A stretch of 64,000 bases of DNA from Salinarimonas sp. (GTDB lineage: Bacteria > Pseudomonadota > Alphaproteobacteria > Rhizobiales > Beijerinckiaceae). Where the stretch lies: positions 3,121,501-3,185,500 of the forward strand of contig NZ_CP157794.1 of assembly GCF_040111675.1 (NCBI RefSeq), in the 5' to 3' direction. Position 1 is the stretch's first letter. Each line of letters starts with the position of its first letter. The position numbers and the translations under genes were made by a program. The notes under the pieces were generated by a model. It did no database searches, was not told the DNA's origin, and saw only the letters and a program-made list of their open reading frames with translations. Below are positions 36,797 through 46,389 of this stretch, in pieces.

Positions 36797-37699
36797 TCAG
36801 TCGAGCCGCGTCCCGTTCAGCTCGGCGACGACGTCGGAGAGCATGGGCACGTAGTCGTCTCCCCTCCCCTGCGCGACGGCCATGGCGAAGGCGTTCTTCA
36901 CGGCGTTGCCGATCGGGTTCGCCATGCCGACGGAGTCCGCCATCGCCTCGATGTAGCGCGTGTCCTTGAGCCCGTTGGAGAGGCTGAAGCGGTGGGCGTC
37001 CGGGTCGCGCTCCAGCACCCATTTCATGAAGGTCTGGTAGAAGCCGCTGTCCATGCGCCCGCCGCGGACGACGCTGTCGAACCGCGCCGGCGGGATGCCG
37101 ACCTTCTGGGCGAGGACGAGCGCCTCGGAATAGAGCGCGGCGTAGCCCATGGAGAGGAAGTTGTTGACGAGCTTCATCTTGTGGCCGTCGCCGGTCCCGC
37201 CGACATGGACGATCTTGCCGGCCCAGGCGCCGATCACCGGCTCAATTCGCCGGAAGGTCTGCGCGTCGCATCCGACCATGCAGTCGAGCGTTCCCGCGAA
37301 GGCCTCCTTCGGCGTCCGGCCGAGGGGCGCGTCGACGAGGATGATCCCCGCCTCGGCGAGCTCGGCCGCGAGCGCGAGGGTGGAGCTCGGGTCGGAGGTC
37401 GAGGTGTCGATCACGACCGAGCCCGGCGCGAGGTTCTCCTTCAGGCCGCCGGGGCCGCGCACCAGGGCTTCGACCTGCGGCGAGGCCGTGACGCACAGAT
37501 GCACGATGTCGGAGGCCTTCGCCAGATCCGCCACGCTCCGCGCCTCCCGCGCGCCCCGGGAGACGAGATCCTCCACGGGCGCGCGGTTGCGGTGGGCGAC
37601 GACGGTGAGCGGCCAGCCCTTCTCCAGCAGGTTCCTGGCCATGCCGTGCCCCATCAGGCCGACCCCGATGAAGCCGATCCGATCACGCGTGTCCGTCAT
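36797..37699 (-). CDS. NAD(P)-dependent beta-hydroxyacid dehydrogenase
   Basis: 300-residue 3-hydroxyisobutyrate/6-phosphogluconate-type dehydrogenase. It has the N-terminal motif IGFIGVGLMGHGMARNLLEKGW (about 8-29), a VDAPLGRTPKEAFAGTLDCMVG substrate loop near 121-142 (cf. DAPVSGG), and the catalytic Lys in GDGHKMKLVNNFLSMGYAAL near 171-190. Paired with a paralogue (37741-38628), 41 bp upstream on the same strand, behind a sugar-type ABC importer. The substrate is likely a hydroxy acid produced from the imported compound. Confidence 0.9.
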   Translation of the reverse strand: MTDTRDRIGFIGVGLMGHGMARNLLEKGWPLTVVAHRNRAPVEDLVSRGAREARSVADLAKASDIVHLCVTASPQVEALVRGPGGLKENLAPGSVVIDTSTSDPSSTLALAAELAEAGIILVDAPLGRTPKEAFAGTLDCMVGCDAQTFRRIEPVIGAWAGKIVHVGGTGDGHKMKLVNNFLSMGYAALYSEALVLAQKVGIPPARFDSVVRGGRMDSGFYQTFMKWVLERDPDAHRFSLSNGLKDTRYIEAMADSVGMANPIGNAVKNAFAMAVAQGRGDDYVPMLSDVVAELNGTRLD

Positions 37700-37740
37700 G
37701 TGAAATCTCCTCGAGAGAAGCCGGACGTGGGCGCCCGGAA

Positions 37741-38628
37741 TCAGGTTTTCGGTGCGTTCAGCGCGCGATAGGCGCGCAGCACCTGGCTGTCGTCGGCGCC
37801 GCCGTGGCCTTGGCCGGAGGCCGCCAGGAACATCTGCAACGCGCTCGCCGCGAGCGGCAGCGCCGCGCGGGCCTCACGCCCCGCATCGAGCACGAGGCCG
37901 AGATCCTTGACGAAGATGTCCACCGCGCTCGCGACGCTCGGGTCGTCCTCCAGCATGCGCGGGCCGCGGTCGCGCAGCATCCAGGACGAGGCCGCCGAGC
38001 CCGAGAGGATCTCGAGCAGCTGCCCGCTGTCGAGCCCCGCCTTCTCGCCGAGCGAGAGCGCCTCGGCGCAGGCGGCGATGTGGACGCCGCACAGGAGCTG
38101 GTTGACGGTCTTGACCATCGCCCCCTGCCCGGCCCGCTCGCCGACATGGAAGATCTTGTCGCCGAGCCGCTCCAGCAGCGGGCGGGCGCGCGCGAACGCG
38201 GCCCCCTCCCCCGCCGCCATGATCGTCAGCGTCCCGCTCTGCGCGCCTTTCACGCCACCGGAAACCGGCGCATCGAGGACGGTGCGGCCGCTCTCCGTGA
38301 CGCGCGCGCCGATCCGCGCGGCGTCGGCGGGCGCGCAGGTCGCCATCAGGAGGACGAGGGCGTCGGGGGCGAGCGCGTCGAGGGCCGCGTCGAGGGCGGC
38401 CTCGGCCTGGGCGGCGTTCACCACCATGAGGATCAGCGCGTCGGCGCCCTCCGCCGCCGCGGCGGCGCTGCCCGCCGCCTCGCCGCCCGCCTGCGCCAGC
38501 GCGGCCCGCGCGGCCTCGCGCAGGTCGAAGCCCGCGACGGCGAAGCCGCCCGATGCGAGCCGCGACGCCATCGGCAGCCCCATGGCGCCGAGCCCGACGA
38601 CGCCGACGCGCGCGATCCCCCGGCTCAT
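37741..38628 (-). CDS. NAD(P)-dependent beta-hydroxyacid dehydrogenase, second copy
   Basis: 295-residue paralogue of the neighbouring dehydrogenase. Cofactor motif VGVVGLGAMGLPMASRLASGG, substrate motif LDAPVSGGVKGAQSGTLTIMAAG near 120-142, and catalytic Lys in QGAMVKTVNQLLCGVHIAA near 165-185 are all intact. Start 38628 overlaps the stop of the permease gene (ATGA); the open frame to 38946 is a shadow. The overlap ties it to the ABC operon. Two differing dehydrogenases may act on different intermediates or stereoisomers. Confidence 0.9.
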   Translation of the reverse strand: MSRGIARVGVVGLGAMGLPMASRLASGGFAVAGFDLREAARAALAQAGGEAAGSAAAAAEGADALILMVVNAAQAEAALDAALDALAPDALVLLMATCAPADAARIGARVTESGRTVLDAPVSGGVKGAQSGTLTIMAAGEGAAFARARPLLERLGDKIFHVGERAGQGAMVKTVNQLLCGVHIAACAEALSLGEKAGLDSGQLLEILSGSAASSWMLRDRGPRMLEDDPSVASAVDIFVKDLGLVLDAGREARAALPLAASALQMFLAASGQGHGGADDSQVLRAYRALNAPKT

Positions 38629-39530
38629 TCCTTCACCGCGCCGGTCATGGAGGAGACGTAGTAGTCGACGAAGAAAGAATAGAGCAGCACCACCGGCAGC
38701 GAGCCGAGCAGCGCCCCCGCCATCAAGGCTCCCCATTCGTAGACGTCGCCACGTACGAGCTCGGTGAGGACGCCGACGGGCACGGTCTTGTTCTCGGAGG
38801 ACTGGATGAAGGTGAGCGCGTAGATGAACTCGTTCCACGACAGGGTGAAGGCGAAGATGCCCGCCGAGATCAGCCCCGGCACGGCGAGCGGCAGCATGAT
38901 CTGGGTGAGGATCTGCCAGCGCGTCGCCCCGTCGACGAGGGCGCATTCCTCGAGCTCGTAGGGGATCGAGCGGAAATAGCCCATCAGCAGCCAGGTGCAG
39001 AACGGGATCAGGAAGGTCGGGTAGGTGAGGATCAGCGCGAGCTTCGAATCGTAGATGCCGAAGCGGAAGACCATCAGCGCGAGCGGGATGAACAGGATCG
39101 AGGGCGGCACGAGATAGGCGAGGAAGATCGACAGGCCCGTGACCCGCGCGCCCTTGAAGCGCACGCGCTCGATGGCGTAGGCGGCGAAGACGGAGGCGAT
39201 CAGCGACAGGAAGGTCGACCCGAAGGCGACCAGCATCGTGTTCCAGAGCCAGCCCGGATAGGACGTCTCGAACAGGAGGTAGCGGATGTGCTCGAGCGTG
39301 GGCTGCACGGGCCAGAACGGCGAGTAGGTCTCGTAGTCGGTCAGCTCGATGTTCGGCTTCAGCGCCGTCACCGCCATCCAGTAGAACGGGAACAGCAGCA
39401 CGAAGACGAACACCGCGAGCGGCAGGTAGACCACGACCACCCGCCGCGGCAGGCGGTCGAGATAGCTCATGCCGACGCTCTCGTCCGGCGAGCCCTGGTC
39501 CCGCGGTGTGGCGTTGGTGACGACGCCCAT
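38625..39530 (-). CDS. Carbohydrate ABC transporter permease (MalG type)
   Basis: 301-residue inner-membrane permease with six predicted segments. It has the MalG-like start (RRVVVVYLPLAVFVFVLLFPFYWMAVTALKP) and the coupling-loop EAA motif ELEECALVDGATRWQILTQIMLPLAVPGL near 195-223. The true start is ATG 39530 after a long shadow frame. It lies 26 bp behind the partner permease and overlaps the following dehydrogenase gene by 4 bp. With 39557-43046 it forms a CUT1-type importer for a sugar, polyol or glycoside. Confidence 0.93.
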   Translation of the reverse strand: MGVVTNATPRDQGSPDESVGMSYLDRLPRRVVVVYLPLAVFVFVLLFPFYWMAVTALKPNIELTDYETYSPFWPVQPTLEHIRYLLFETSYPGWLWNTMLVAFGSTFLSLIASVFAAYAIERVRFKGARVTGLSIFLAYLVPPSILFIPLALMVFRFGIYDSKLALILTYPTFLIPFCTWLLMGYFRSIPYELEECALVDGATRWQILTQIMLPLAVPGLISAGIFAFTLSWNEFIYALTFIQSSENKTVPVGVLTELVRGDVYEWGALMAGALLGSLPVVLLYSFFVDYYVSSMTGAVKE

Positions 39531-39556
39531 GGCGCTCTCGTCCTCCTCGAATGGGA

Positions 39557-40510
39557 TCAGTCGGTGCCGCCCTGCTGCCATTTGCGGCGCTGGAGGCCGA
39601 AATAGCTGAACAGGATGGCGGCGAGCAGGAAGGGGATCATCGCCACGGCGATGGCCGCGCCCTCGCCGAGCTGGCCGCCGGGTATGGCGCGCTGGAAGGA
39701 GAGCGTCGCCATCAGGTGCGTGGCGTTGAGCGGCCCGCCGCGGGTGAGCACGTAGATCAGCTGGAAGTCGGTGAAGGTGAACAGCACCGAGAACGTCATC
39801 ACCACGGCGATGAGCGGCGAGAGCATGGGGAGCGTGATGTAGCGGAAGCGCTGCCAGGAGGTGGCGCCGTCGAGGGTCGCCGCCTCGTGCAGGGAGGGCG
39901 AGATCGTCTGCAGGCCGGCGAGCAGCGTGATGGCCACGAAGGGGATGCCGCGCCAGACGTTGGCCGCGATGACCGAGGCGCGCGCGTTCTCGACGTCGCC
40001 GAGGAAGTTGATCGGTTGGTCGAGGATGCCGAGCTTGATCAGCGACCAGGAGATGATCGAGAACTGCGTATCGTAGATCCACCAGAAGGCGATGGCCGAG
40101 AGCACGGTCGGCACGACCCATGGCAGCAGCAGCACGGCGCGGAACAGGGCCTTGAACGGCAGGTGCTCGTTCAGGATCAGCGCCAGCCACAGGCCGAGCG
40201 CGAACTTCAGGATCGAGGCCACGACCGTGTAGAGGATGGTGTTGAAGACCGAGAGCCAGAAGACGTGGTCGGTCCACAGGAGCTCGTAGTTCCACAGCCC
40301 GATGAACTCGCCCGCGCGCCCGATCCGCGTATCGGTGAAGCCGAGCCAGACCCCGAGCGCCAGCGGATAGGTGAGGAAGATCAAGAGGAAGGCCGCCGCG
40401 GGCAGCATGAACAGGGCGGCGATGAAGCCGCGGCTCTCGAGCAGCGCGCGTCTGCGCTTTCTCGGCGGCGCCATGTAGAGCTGGTTCGCTTTCGCGGCGG
40501 TGTCGGCCAT
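39557..40510 (-). CDS. Carbohydrate ABC transporter permease (MalF type)
   Basis: 317-residue permease, partner of the MalG-type protein. The first membrane segment is about 32-55 (FIAALFMLPAAAFLLIFLTYPLALG), the EAA loop is SLHEAATLDGATSWQRFRYITLPMLSPL near 216-243, and the C-terminus ends in a basic tail after the last segment (PFLLAAILFSYFGLQRRKWQ). ATG 40510 is the start; the open frame beyond is antisense to the binding-protein gene. 65 bp behind the binding protein gene, same operon. Confidence 0.93.
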   Translation of the reverse strand: MADTAAKANQLYMAPPRKRRRALLESRGFIAALFMLPAAAFLLIFLTYPLALGVWLGFTDTRIGRAGEFIGLWNYELLWTDHVFWLSVFNTILYTVVASILKFALGLWLALILNEHLPFKALFRAVLLLPWVVPTVLSAIAFWWIYDTQFSIISWSLIKLGILDQPINFLGDVENARASVIAANVWRGIPFVAITLLAGLQTISPSLHEAATLDGATSWQRFRYITLPMLSPLIAVVMTFSVLFTFTDFQLIYVLTRGGPLNATHLMATLSFQRAIPGGQLGEGAAIAVAMIPFLLAAILFSYFGLQRRKWQQGGTD

Positions 40511-40575
40511 GGTCTCTCGGCTCGCGTCGGGAGGGGATGAGCGCGCGCCCGCGACGGGCGCGCGCTCGGATCGCG

Positions 40576-41904
40576 TCAGATGCGGTAGTAGCGATTGGCG
40601 CGCTGCTCGGCGCGCTCCATCGCCTCCTGCGGCGAGCGCTGGCCGGTCGCGGCCTCGGCCACCATGTCGACCATGACGTAGTCGGCCATGACCGCCGCCG
40701 AGGCGTAGCCGAGCGGGCCGGCGTAGCCGTTGGGGACGAGCGTGGCGGACGCCTTGGCGTAGGGCGCGTGCAGCGGGTCCGAGGTCCAGACCGGGTTGTC
40801 GGCGAAGGCCTTCAGCGGCTGGCAGCAATAGGCGGACGACGCCGTGATCCAGGCGTTCATCTGCTCGGCCTCGTACATGAACTTGAGATACGCCTTCGCC
40901 GCTTCCGGGTAGGGCGTGTGCTGGAAGATCACGCAGGACGTGGTCTGGCACAGCTCCATCGGGCGCCCGACCGGGCCGACCGGCAGGTTGGTCGAGCGCA
41001 TGTCGGCCGCCATCTCGGCCATGTTCGGGTCGTTCTTGGCCGAGTAGTAGAGCGACACGCCGTTGGCGGTGACGCCGATCTCGCCCGCCAGGAAGACGCG
41101 GTTGTTGTTGATGTCGAGCCAGGCCTCGGTGCCCGGGATCATCTGCTGATAGAGCTCGCGGGCGTATTCGAGCGCCTTCATCGTCTCGGGCGAGTTGATG
41201 ACGACCTTGCCGCTCTCGTCGACCATCTTGCCGCCGTGCGACCAGACCAACCAATGGGCGAAGTTGTTGCCGTCGCCGACCGCCTTGCCGAGCGCGAAGC
41301 CCATGGGCGGCAGGTCGTTGCCCTTGAGCGCCTTGGCGAGCTCGAGGAATCCGTCCGTGTCCTGCGGGAACTCGCTGAAGCCCGCCTGCCTGACGATGCT
41401 GTCGCGGTAGATGATGCCGTTGCCGATGGCCGCGAGCGGCAGCGCCACGAACTGGTCGCCGCGCTCGGCGTAGCCGCGCAGGCCGTCGTACCAGCCGCCG
41501 TACTTGTCGCCCAGATAGTTGGCGAGGTCCGTCACCGGCAGGAGCTTATCGGGGTACTGGTGCGGATCGTCGAACCACACGAGCATGATGTCCGGGCCCG
41601 AGCCGATATTGGCCGCCACCGCGGCCTTCGGGCGAATGTCCTCCCAGCTCTCCTTGTCGATGCGCACGTCGACGCCGGTCGCCTCGGTGAACTTGCGGGT
41701 GTTCTCGATCCACTGGTCCTCGTCGCCCTTGACGAAGGGCGCCCAGCGCAGAACGCGCAGGGAGGCGCCGGCCTCGGGCGTGTAGGTCGGCTCGGCCGCC
41801 TGCGCGAAGGCGGGCCGAACGCCGCCGAGGCCGCCGCCGCCGACGAGTCCCGCGCCCGCGAGGCCCGTCGCGCCGAGAAGAAGGTCGCGTCTTGAGATCG
41901 ACAT
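40576..41904 (-). CDS. ABC transporter sugar-type substrate-binding protein (Tat-exported)
   Basis: 442-residue periplasmic binding protein of the family 1 extracellular solute-binding group. It starts with a twin-arginine signal ([16 protein letters not shown]), cleavage near AFA-Q. The mature part has LRVLRWAPFVKGDEDQWIENTRKFTEATG (first strand-helix), DIMLVWFDDPHQYPDKL and GKAVGDGNNFAHWLVWSHGG, consistent with a two-lobe sugar receptor. ATG 41904; the open frame upstream belongs to the ATPase strand in another frame. Ligand unknown; it is probably a sugar or polyol, given two dehydrogenases in the operon. Confidence 0.93.
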   Translation of the reverse strand: MSISRRDLLLGATGLAGAGLVGGGGLGGVRPAFAQAAEPTYTPEAGASLRVLRWAPFVKGDEDQWIENTRKFTEATGVDVRIDKESWEDIRPKAAVAANIGSGPDIMLVWFDDPHQYPDKLLPVTDLANYLGDKYGGWYDGLRGYAERGDQFVALPLAAIGNGIIYRDSIVRQAGFSEFPQDTDGFLELAKALKGNDLPPMGFALGKAVGDGNNFAHWLVWSHGGKMVDESGKVVINSPETMKALEYARELYQQMIPGTEAWLDINNNRVFLAGEIGVTANGVSLYYSAKNDPNMAEMAADMRSTNLPVGPVGRPMELCQTTSCVIFQHTPYPEAAKAYLKFMYEAEQMNAWITASSAYCCQPLKAFADNPVWTSDPLHAPYAKASATLVPNGYAGPLGYASAAVMADYVMVDMVAEAATGQRSPQEAMERAEQRANRYYRI

Positions 41905-41990
41905 GTCAGGCGTTCCTCCGTCTCCGGGATGGATCGTTGAGCAGTCGCGGCGCGCGCGGACGTCCCGGATCCGTCGCGCGCGTCGTCCCG

Positions 41991-43046
<1,056 letters not shown>

Positions 43047-43458
43047 GCGATCTCGACCCTCTCGTTCGTCGGCGCGCGCCCGCGGCGCTCGATTGCGCGC
43101 GGCTGCTGTCTCGGCATGGAAACGAGCGAGGACGCGTCGCGAAATGCGACGTCATCGCGTTCCTCCCGGGTTCCCCAGCCCGCTTCGGGGCGCTTGTTCT
43201 TGAGGGTATCTTGTTCTCGACAGCGAAAGAGATCAAGGTTGAAACGACATATCGGCGTTCGGCACGAACGAACGGCGGGACGACCCGTATTGCAGTGCGA
43301 AATACTCCGATCCTTTCTGGTGGTTTCTAGCCCGCGCGCCGGTAGCGCGCCGCTGCGGCGCCGTCCGCGCGACAACCGACGCCTGCCGGGCCCGCGTCAG
43401 CGCGGAACCTATGCGCGGCTCGCGTCATTCGCGAGGGGGGAACGCGAGGAGGTCGCCC
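43047..43458. other. Divergent intergenic region upstream of ABC operon
   Basis: 412 bp between the minus-strand ABC operon and the plus-strand endonuclease-like gene. It is comparatively AT-rich between 43200 and 43330 and is the only place for both promoters. A 6-bp dyad C-GTCGC-GAAAT-GCGAC-G lies at 43135-43151. No gene-like frame seen; no repressor gene neighbours the operon. Confidence 0.5.
43207..43236 (-). promoter_or_regulatory. Candidate promoter of the ABC operon
   Basis: On the minus strand TTGATC (complement of 43231-43236) and AAGATA (complement of 43207-43212) are 18 bp apart, about 160 bp upstream of the ATPase start. Only moderately like the sigma-70 consensus. Confidence 0.3.
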
Positions 43459-44592
43459 ATGCCCGCGAAGGGGTCGCCCGACCGCGCGGCGGCGGGCGCC
43501 ACCTGGCGCCGCGTCGTCGCCCACTGGATCGTGCTGCCGCTGCTGCTGCTGGCGGCGGGCGCGTCGCTGCTCCCGCTCGTCGAGACGAACGTCTGGTGGA
43601 TCCGCTCGCTCGACTTCGCCCGCGTGCAGATCCTCGTCGCGCTCGCGATCCTGGTCCTGGTCTATCCGCTCCTGGCCCCGCGCCGCGGCGCCGCCGTGTG
43701 GACCGCGATCGCGCTCGGCATCGCCGGCATCGCCTACCATGTCTATCGGCTCCATCCCTATCCCGCCTTCATGGACGAGGCGATGGTCGCGACCGCGGAA
43801 TGCCCGGCGCCGGCACGGCTGCGGATCATGATCGCCAACGTGCAGGAGAGCCACGAGAACGCGGACCCCTTCCTCGCTCTCGTCGCCGAGACCGATCCGG
43901 ACGTCCTCCTCGTCATGGAGACGGACGCCTTCTGGAACGAGGCGCTGCGGCCGCTCGACGAGGCTTACGCATACAGCGCTCAGTCGATCCCGGAGGACGC
44001 CGCGTTCGGCATGCACGTCTTCTCGCGCCTGCCGCTCGTCGAGCCGCGCTTCGCCTACCTGTTCGGATCCGGCACGCCCACGCTGGACACCGGGCTCTCG
44101 CTCCAGACCGGCGAGACGGTGCGCTTCTACGGCATGCACCCGCGGCCGCCGCTGGCCTGGTCGCAGCCGACCACGATGCGCGACGCCCATATCCTGGCGA
44201 CGGCCCTCGCCGTGCGCGACGGCGACGCCCCGGCGATCCTCGCCGGCGACTTCAACGCCGTGCCCTGGGAGCGCACGATGCGGCGCGCGTTGCGCATCGG
44301 GGCGCTGCTCGACCCGCGCGTCGGGCGAGGCTGGCGGCCGACCTTCATGACCGGCAGCCGTCTCGTCACCTGGCCGCTCGACCAGGTGCTGGCGCAGGAC
44401 GCGTTCGCGCTGGAGGCGTTCGAGGTCCTGCCCGATTTCGGCTCGGACCATTACCCGGTGCTCGCCGTCCTCTGCCGCGACCCCGACGCCGCCGCGCGCC
44501 AGGCCGCCCCCGCGCTCGACGACGGCGACCTGGAGGAGGCGCGCACGTCCATCGAGGCCGCCCGCGAGCTCGAGCGCGAAGGGGGCTCCTGA
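43459..44592 (+). CDS. Membrane endonuclease/exonuclease/phosphatase-fold protein
   Basis: 377-residue inner-membrane protein. Three N-terminal membrane segments (about 22-42, 50-72 and 75-92) precede an exported endonuclease/exonuclease/phosphatase (EEP) domain (about 120-355). The catalytic set is visible: the metal-binding Asn and Glu in MIANVQE and VMETD, the H-containing GMHPRPPL, AGDFNAVPW near 265, and the terminal GSDHYPVLA. A strong AGGAGG lies 6 bp before ATG 43459, which excludes the Met at 43411. Similar proteins are of the YafD/UPF0294 kind. The domain probably sits in the periplasm; substrate unknown. Confidence 0.9.
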   Translation: MPAKGSPDRAAAGATWRRVVAHWIVLPLLLLAAGASLLPLVETNVWWIRSLDFARVQILVALAILVLVYPLLAPRRGAAVWTAIALGIAGIAYHVYRLHPYPAFMDEAMVATAECPAPARLRIMIANVQESHENADPFLALVAETDPDVLLVMETDAFWNEALRPLDEAYAYSAQSIPEDAAFGMHVFSRLPLVEPRFAYLFGSGTPTLDTGLSLQTGETVRFYGMHPRPPLAWSQPTTMRDAHILATALAVRDGDAPAILAGDFNAVPWERTMRRALRIGALLDPRVGRGWRPTFMTGSRLVTWPLDQVLAQDAFALEAFEVLPDFGSDHYPVLAVLCRDPDAAARQAAPALDDGDLEEARTSIEAARELEREGGS

Positions 44593-44869
44593 CGCCGCCG
44601 GGCCCGCCTCTCACCCGGCCTGGAGGACATGCCCGGGGCCGACCTCCACGAGGGGCGGGATCTCCGGGAGGTGGCCGAGCGGCTCGACCGGGCTCGGGAT
44701 CTCTTCGGTCGACGTTCGAGGCGCTGACCGGCCCGGCATCCTCGCGTTTCTCGCGCTCTGCGCCTCGTTCGCCCCCTCGTCGCGCCGTTCGATCCGCAGA
44801 AGCAGGACCTGATGGCGGCGCTCACCCCGCCGGCTCAGCAGCTGCTCGGCTGCGAAGGCCCCGCGCGCC
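44593..44869. other. Intergenic region with a possible 42-residue ORF
   Basis: 277 bp between convergent genes. On the minus strand 44611-44739 encodes MPGRSAPRTSTEEIPSPVEP and a Pro-rich continuation, 42 residues with high-GC third positions in its latter half but no clear ribosome site. On the plus strand a frame reading PFDPQKQDLMAALTPPAQQ looks gene-like but starts after a stop and runs into the next gene antisense. Either could be a small protein or a remnant; neither is annotated as a gene here. Confidence 0.35.
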
Positions 44870-46126
44870 TCAGCGGGCGGCGGCCTCCTCGCGCCGCAGC
44901 CGCGCGGCGACGGCCCGGTCGAGATCGACGTGGATCACGCCGTTCCGGTAGCTCGCGACGCCGCCGACGTTCGGCCGCCCCCGGAGCCAGCGCACGACCT
45001 CCCGGGGGTCGCCCTCGACGCGGAAGTCCACCGCCTCGCAGTCCTGATGGAAGCGATGGCGCGCGCTGCCGACATAATGGTTGCCGGTGTTGAGCGTCTG
45101 CGTCGAGACGAGCGTCACCTCGCCGAACGTGCGCGCGACGTCCACGAGAATGTCGCGCAGCGGCTCCGGAAGGCAGCCGGTCGGCGTCACGCCGTCCGCC
45201 GCTTCCGTGACGCCGGGCATGCCGCCGACGCCGAGCACCGCGCGCAGGAGCGAGCCGAGCGTCCGCTCGCGGGCCGGCGTCGCCTGATCCTGCGCGGCCG
45301 TCGCCGGCGCGACCGGTTCGGGCGTGGGCCGCGGCTCCGGCGCAGGGAGGCTCGGGGGGCGCGGGGGAGGTAGCGTGGGCGCCGCGACGAGTGCCTCTTC
45401 CGAATCCGGCGGCGTCGCGAGCGGCTCGGCGGCGTCGGGAGCGGCGACCGCGAGCGCCGACGTCTCGTCCTGCGCGTTCGTTTCCGGCGCAGGGGTCGCG
45501 CTCGTCTCGATCGGCGGCGGCGGCGCCGGGAGGCGGGCGAGAAGAGGCAGCGGCGGCGGATGCAGGTCGAAGCGTCCCGGGGCGGACGCTTCCGGCAGCG
45601 ATGCGTAGCGGACGGGCACCGTCGCCTCCGGGGCCGGGTAGAGGGCGGACGGCTCCTGGGCGAGCAGCGCGTCGAGATCCGGCGCCGGCGACGGCGCGGC
45701 GTGGGGCTCGGGTGCGGCGATCGGCTCCGCCGCAGGCGTCGCCCCCTCGCCCGACGACGGCGCGACCTCCTCCTCGGCGCCGAGCACGATGCGCGTCGTC
45801 GTGACCCGCCGGATCGGCAGATCGACGATCTCGGCGAGGGTCGGCGCGGGTGCGGTTTCGGCGGGCGCCTCCGGCTGCGGGTCGAGCTGTGCGAGGACGA
45901 GCCTCCCCTCGGCGATGGCCGTGCCGGCCGTCGCCGCCTCCCAGGCGGGCGGTGCGGCCGAGGGCGGCTCGGGCAGCGGTGGCTCGGGGGCGAGCGCGGT
46001 GCGGATCGCGCCGAAGGCGGCGACGCTCGCGACGAGCACGCCCGCGCCCGCGAGCGACATGGTTCGCACCCGGAGGCCGGAGGTCGCCCTGCCGAGACCC
46101 GCCCTGCGCCAGTCGAAGCCGTCCAT
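44870..46126 (-). CDS. Membrane-anchored peptidase M15/YcbK-like protein with long Pro/Ala/Glu linker
   Basis: 418 residues. The N-terminal 20 are basic, one membrane anchor follows (about 21-43), then a low-complexity Ala/Pro/Glu linker of about 240 residues. A compact C-terminal domain (about 305-410) follows, with [43 protein letters not shown] and GVIHVDLD. The H...D...H arrangement matches the zinc site of peptidase M15-type (DUF882/YcbK) domains, suggesting periplasmic peptidoglycan peptidase activity. ATG 46126 has GAGGGAGAG upstream; an in-frame ATG at 46192 would add 22 residues. The linker would let the domain reach across the periplasm. Confidence 0.78.
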   Translation of the reverse strand: MDGFDWRRAGLGRATSGLRVRTMSLAGAGVLVASVAAFGAIRTALAPEPPLPEPPSAAPPAWEAATAGTAIAEGRLVLAQLDPQPEAPAETAPAPTLAEIVDLPIRRVTTTRIVLGAEEEVAPSSGEGATPAAEPIAAPEPHAAPSPAPDLDALLAQEPSALYPAPEATVPVRYASLPEASAPGRFDLHPPPLPLLARLPAPPPPIETSATPAPETNAQDETSALAVAAPDAAEPLATPPDSEEALVAAPTLPPPRPPSLPAPEPRPTPEPVAPATAAQDQATPARERTLGSLLRAVLGVGGMPGVTEAADGVTPTGCLPEPLRDILVDVARTFGEVTLVSTQTLNTGNHYVGSARHRFHQDCEAVDFRVEGDPREVVRWLRGRPNVGGVASYRNGVIHVDLDRAVAARLRREEAAAR

Positions 46127-46389
46127 CGCGCTCTCCCTCGAGGAGCGCCCCCGCCATCCGTCGTGCGTCTGCAGCCGAGAATGCCGCGACATCGTGACTC
46201 AATCGGGACCGGTTGTTCAAGTCGGAGCAGCCGGCACCGTCGCGCAGCGGGCCGGAGGGCGAGCCGATCGGGCGCCGGAACGAGGCTCCGCCCTCGCTCG
46301 CAAACCGGACAGGCCATTTCGCACGGCATCTTCCCGGCGACGATGCGCGCCGGGTCGCGTAAGCTTCGCGGCCTCTGATCGGAGCCCAC

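Noticed and set aside
43135..43151. Dyad CGTCGC-GAAAT-GCGACG as operator of the ABC operon
   Set aside because: A 6-bp stem is expected by chance in such GC-rich DNA and no regulator gene is adjacent.
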